From Epiperipatus broadwayi (lineage: Eukaryota; Onychophora; Udeonychophora; Euonychophora; Peripatidae): a stretch of DNA of 64,000 nucleotides. The notes beneath the pieces are model-generated. The model did no database searches, was not told the DNA's origin, and saw only the letters and a list, made by a program, of their open reading frames with translations. The translations under genes and the position numbers were made by a program. Below are positions 59,987 through 64,000 of this stretch, in pieces. Position 1 is the first letter of the stretch, and the number at the start of each line of letters is the position of its first letter. The DNA lies in contig JAQFVV010006215.1 of assembly GCA_028023455.1 (NCBI GenBank), positions 11,205,524 to 11,269,523 of the forward strand, in the 5' to 3' direction.

Positions 59987-59989
<3 letters not shown>
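58151..59989. other. AT-rich stretch, no gene
   Basis: No supported gene or repeat on either strand. Confidence 0.5.

Positions 59990-60083
<94 letters not shown>
59990..60083. repeat. (TA)n microsatellite, ~94 bp
   Basis: An uninterrupted TA run of about 47 units. Self-complementary and able to extrude a cruciform; assembly length may be unreliable. Confidence 0.95.
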
Positions 60084-60085
<2 letters not shown>

Positions 60086-62512
60086 TCACTGACTAAAACT
60101 AGATAAAAAAAGCTGAATTAACTATCTTCTGATTATCTGAAAGAAAATCTAAACTTTACAACCTAAAAAAAATTTGAAGATACACTAGGTCATGGGTATA
60201 ACAACTAAAGATTTTTCTTTCATCACTGAATAGTAAAGAACTTGAAGTTTTTGAATATTAATTGTTAAGCAAAAATCTTATATATTTTATCCAAAGCATT
60301 AAAACCATTAAAAAAAATGTAATCCTAAGCATATATTAAATTTAGAATCCAGGAGGGTGAAATACTTGTTTTTCTTTTTTCAGTTCAAATTAAAAACTTT
60401 ACTACCAAATCTGTATTCATATTTATGATTGCTTTAGAAGTCAACTATAAACTATTCTAAAAATCAGTCTCATAAAAATGATAAACTAAGTTGGAATTAG
60501 TATTCAATCCTGTGTAACCTCATTTTTCAATTCAAATGTCTCAGATTTTCCACCAGCAATCCATACTATTATTCAGTTCAGCATTGATCTGAACACTCAA
60601 TCTAGCTTATATAAAACAATCTGTATAGGGAGCACATTTATTGCTCCTTATATATTATTAATAAATTTAGTAGTATTTTATCATTGTCATTCTTGTAAAC
60701 TTAACTCTTAGCAAACCTTGTAGGAATGGCATAGGATAATTCAGGCATGATTATAAGCTGTAGATAATAATAATTGTAACTAATTTTAAAATTAAACTAT
60801 AAAGTGCATCATAAAGATGAGATGTTGTTCTAAATCCACTCATCATTGTAAGACACCTGCAAGTGTAAATCCCAATGCACTTCTATTTTGTATTACTCAC
60901 ATATTTTAATAATTAAATATATTTAATTATAATAGTGTTTAGTGTGTTATTCATAGTCCATTCCTAAATCTTATTCAAATCTATTCCAATTTAGTGTTAA
61001 TTATTAATATATGCATTATCTCAGTAAGCCACATGTGTGTTGTGTTTATTAATTAATTATTAATTTATTGATAATTCCCTTCTCATACCTCACTCTATTC
61101 TACTGCTGGCTCATGAATTAAATGAGACTGAGTGTAACATCATAGATGCCATCCATGGTGTGTTGGTAAAAGAATGGAGGTGCAATCTGATTTGAGGTCT
61201 TAACCCCTCATCTAGATCAGATTTGGGATAATTTGACAAACTCTGGATTTTGTTGTGTGAATGTGCAAATATGACTGTTACAATATAAAAAAAAATTCCT
61301 TTTTTTTTTATATATATAATACAAATTAAACAGTCCTTTCTTTTTGATGCTTGATTTCTGGTAATGATGATTTCTTTCTATGTCTTATGCACAGAGTATG
61401 TTAACATGTGGGTAATATAGATAACAGAAGGAGCATGAGATTCCTTTGGAAATTGATAAAATTTCACAATGGCTTAATAAAATATATTAATAAGTAAAAC
61501 AGTTAATTCAGGGCATAGAAAATAATTTAAATGTAGTTGATAGTTAATATCATTAGAGCTCTGTAATAATTTTTAAATTGAAAGTTCAAAACAAAATTTA
61601 ATGATAAACTTTTTTTCTTTTAGTTTAACTTACAAACACTTGTTAATAGGTTGAAATTCTATTTAGTTGTTGTGGAGTTAAATTTTTTTTGCTTATTTTA
61701 ATGCTCAGGTTTTCTTGGCAATGGGAAAAAAATAAATGGTGGGCATCATTTTGTTTATAAAATAATGACTAAATGAAAGAAGACTGAGTGAATAAGTAAT
61801 AGAATAACCATTTCCTAGAAGATTGATTTAAATTTATAACTTTTAATTATGTCAATTATATCAGGTTACAAAGTAGATAATGATGGAAATTTTAGAATGA
61901 AATTTAAAAATAAATTTTGGAAATTACCTTTTTATTCTTAAAAAAATGTCCAAATGCCTTTAGATAATAATTATTTAAATCTTCAAAAATTATGTGCAAA
62001 CTACCATTATCTCACATATAAGCTAGCTTAATGCAATTAAAATAATGCACTGACAATAATTTTCTTCCCTTTTTCTTTTTATTTATAAAATTCTATTAGT
62101 TTTTAAAATAAAATTTTAGCTAAAATAAAATTAAATTTTAAGAATAACAAGATAATCTTGCGTGTACTGTTGACTTGTTATTACTATTTCAATACAGTTA
62201 AATGCCAATCTAAATATGAGCCAATTTAATTAAATGTTTGTATGCACTTCTTCATTTACATATGGATATAGATGAAATGTGTAAGTAAAATGAACATTTA
62301 TGATAAATCAAAAAAATATATAATTTAGCAATCTGAAACTTCATTTAGCATGGCAAAAATATTAATACAGCATTAAAATTAAATTGAGTAACATGGCATT
62401 GTAATGACTTAATCCTCCCCTATGAAATTAAAAGAATCTTATAAGGCATTCAAATTAGGCTATTTTGAGATATGAATTTATATATAATAATAGTCCTTAG
62501 TTTTAGCTAAAC

Positions 62513-62516
<4 letters not shown>
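60084..62516. other. AT-rich stretch, no gene
   Basis: No coding region. At about 61155-61210 TGGTGTGTTGGTAAAAG and GAGGTCTTAACCCCTC look weakly like A and B boxes of a tRNA-derived repeat, but too degenerate to list separately. Confidence 0.45.

Positions 62517-62590
<74 letters not shown>
62517..62590. repeat. (AT)n microsatellite, ~74 bp
   Basis: An uninterrupted AT run of about 37 units. Confidence 0.95.
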
Positions 62591-62593
<3 letters not shown>

Positions 62594-63149
62594 CCATTAA
62601 TCTACACTTACAATATATGTAATTATGCATTATGCAATTAATTTGCTTGTTAATAAGTAGTATTCTGATAATAATAAATTAAAATATATACAGAATAATC
62701 ATACAATTCCAAAAAAAAAAAAAAAAATTATGCTAATAAATTTTTTTTAAATGGTTTTTTCCCTACATTTGTGATTCTAAATAAACACACACAAGCACAA
62801 ATTTTTATCAAAAAATAATTAATTGAAGTTATTTATATTTTCAAAAATTAGTAATAGTATTTGATTCTCAGAATTAAAACAAAAACTACTTTATTTCTTA
62901 ATCCACTTTATTTATTATAGTAATATTTTAATTGACTTAAATCACTATGTGACTGCTTTCTAATAAATAAATTATTATTACTATTTGAACTAATGACAAA
63001 GGGTAGGAAGAAGCCCTAGAAAGAAATGTGACTATATTATCAAATTTACATAAACTCAATTAAGAATTGAATAAATGTCAATAAGAGGTTTTTAATTTTT
63101 TTTATTTGTAAATATACATAGAAATAAAACAGAATTGTTACTTTTATTA
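62591..63149. other. AT-rich stretch, no gene
   Basis: Low-complexity DNA with a poly(A) run near 62711. No feature supported. Confidence 0.5.
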
Positions 63150-63600
63150 AAACAGGCAAAACTCACTATACGTATTGCCACACGCAGCAAGCTAGAGTAA
63201 TCAATGGATGCCAGAAGGCTTGTGCATAAAATCGCCATCTAGTGCTACTCATCCAATATCCCCAGACTAGTTTCTGGCTTGTGGCCTTCATCAGTGAGGA
63301 GCCTTGAATCTGAGAGCACTGCACCTAGATCTTAGGATCTAAGGCAACCCTCTAGCAGCCACCCTTTATCTCCACTTAACTACAAAACCATGAGTCTTAA
63401 ATTGAAAACACCTTAATATTTTCAATCCAGGCTTATTAGCTTATATAGTCATATAAGTCTGAACTCAGTTCAGCCATCATACATTTTGGCGTCTCTGGTT
63501 CTTTAATAACCATAGACACCACTATCCTATTAGGCAGGATTGGTTTTAAGCCAATAAACATCACATGATCATCATTTCTTAGGCTTACTTATAACTGTTA
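63150..63600 (+). repeat. FB1 family, copy at 63 kb, full unit
   Basis: Collinear with 34072-34560 at over 85% match: TATTAAAACAGGCAAAACTC, TCAATGGATGCCAGAAGGC, CATCTAGTG, TCCAATATCCCCAGACTAG, GAGAGCACTGCACCTAGATC, CTATTAGGCAGGATTGG, AACATCACATGATC. The unit start recurs at 63601 (TATTAAAACAGGTAAAACTC), giving the same 455-base spacing as at 34 kb. The most GC-rich sequence near the right end of the window. Confidence 0.8.
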
Positions 63601-64000
63601 TTAAAACAGGTAAAACTCACTATACATATTGACATATACAGCAAGCTAGAGTAATCAATGGATACCATAAGGCTTGTGCATAAAATCCCCATCTAGTGTC
63701 CACTCATCCAATTTCCCCAAATAAGGTCACAAGCCAAAAACTAGTCTGGGGATATTGGATGAGTAGGCACTAGATGGGGATTTTATGCACAAGTCTTCTG
63801 GCATCCATTGATTACTCTAGATTGCTGTGTGTGGCAATACATATAGTGAGTTTTGCCTGTTTTAATAACAGTCATAAGAAAGCATAAGAAATGGTGATCA
63901 TGTGATGTTTATTGGCTTAAAACCAATCCTGCCTAATAGGATAGTGGTGGCTATGGTTATTAAAGAACCAAAGACACCAAAACTGAGTTCAGACTTATAT
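63440..64000. repeat. FB1 large palindrome, cut by window end
   Basis: The left arm 63440-63718 and right arm 63747-64000 are reverse complements with over 90% match: AAACATCACATGATC against GATCATGTGATGTTT, and TCCAATTTCCCCA against TGGGGATATTGGA at the centre. The loop is about 28 bases (63719-63746). The right arm continues past 64000. If symmetrical with the unit start at 63150, it would end some 310 bases beyond the window. Confidence 0.88.

Overview
This 64 kb window is AT-rich (by eye roughly three quarters A+T) eukaryotic DNA with no host gene that I can support. It has long A/T homopolymers, (TA)n microsatellites and layers of decayed transposable elements. The element set is Penelope-like elements with GIY-YIG endonuclease, an RTE-type LINE, CR1/L2-type LINEs with an esterase ORF1, tRNA-derived SINEs, a hAT-like terminus, small inverted-repeat elements and long palindromic repeats. 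Together these suggest an invertebrate animal. AT-rich cnidarians, molluscs and chelicerates carry comparable sets, but nothing here fixes the taxon. Every coding region found is interrupted by stops or frameshifts, so no functional protein is expected.

Layout. 1-6.7 kb: low-complexity DNA, one small inverted-repeat element (2782-2957) and two tandem-repeat patches. 6.7-9.4 kb: a decayed RTE LINE (+) among copies of a dispersed repeat, then a hAT-like terminus. 10.7-11.6 kb: first copy of palindromic family FB1. 12.7-13.7 kb: Penelope-like element A (-), 5'-truncated, beside a tRNA-derived SINE with target-site duplication; a second SINE copy lies at 21.5 kb. 25.4-31.3 kb: a solo Penelope 3' end, then two CR1/L2-like LINE copies in the same orientation. 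Copy 1 has the RT C-terminal region and a CCHC-type zinc finger. Copy 2 has ORF1 with a zinc-finger-like start and an SGNH esterase, then endonuclease and RT.

34-44.3 kb is the most informative segment. A sequence at 43.48-44.30 kb has a diverged duplicate at 34.56-35.19 plus 40.71-40.89 kb. That left copy is split by a 5.5 kb insertion made of two Penelope-like elements arranged head to head, bounded by one 10-bp direct repeat. Each element ends in the same module: a tRNA-like segment with pol III A/B boxes, a hammerhead-like motif, then a pLTR of about 100 bp. To the right lies a decayed minus-strand ORF of unknown family (40.9-42.7 kb).

45-47.5 kb: two members of palindromic family FB2. 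50.8-51.2 kb: a palindrome of two Penelope-type termini carrying a hammerhead-like motif. 51.2-52.1 kb: a decayed coiled-coil ORF (-). 53.7-54.8 kb: degenerate tandem repeats. 63.1-64.0 kb: FB1 again, as a palindrome running off the window end. In biological terms this is a retroelement graveyard whose nested insertions can be put in order.
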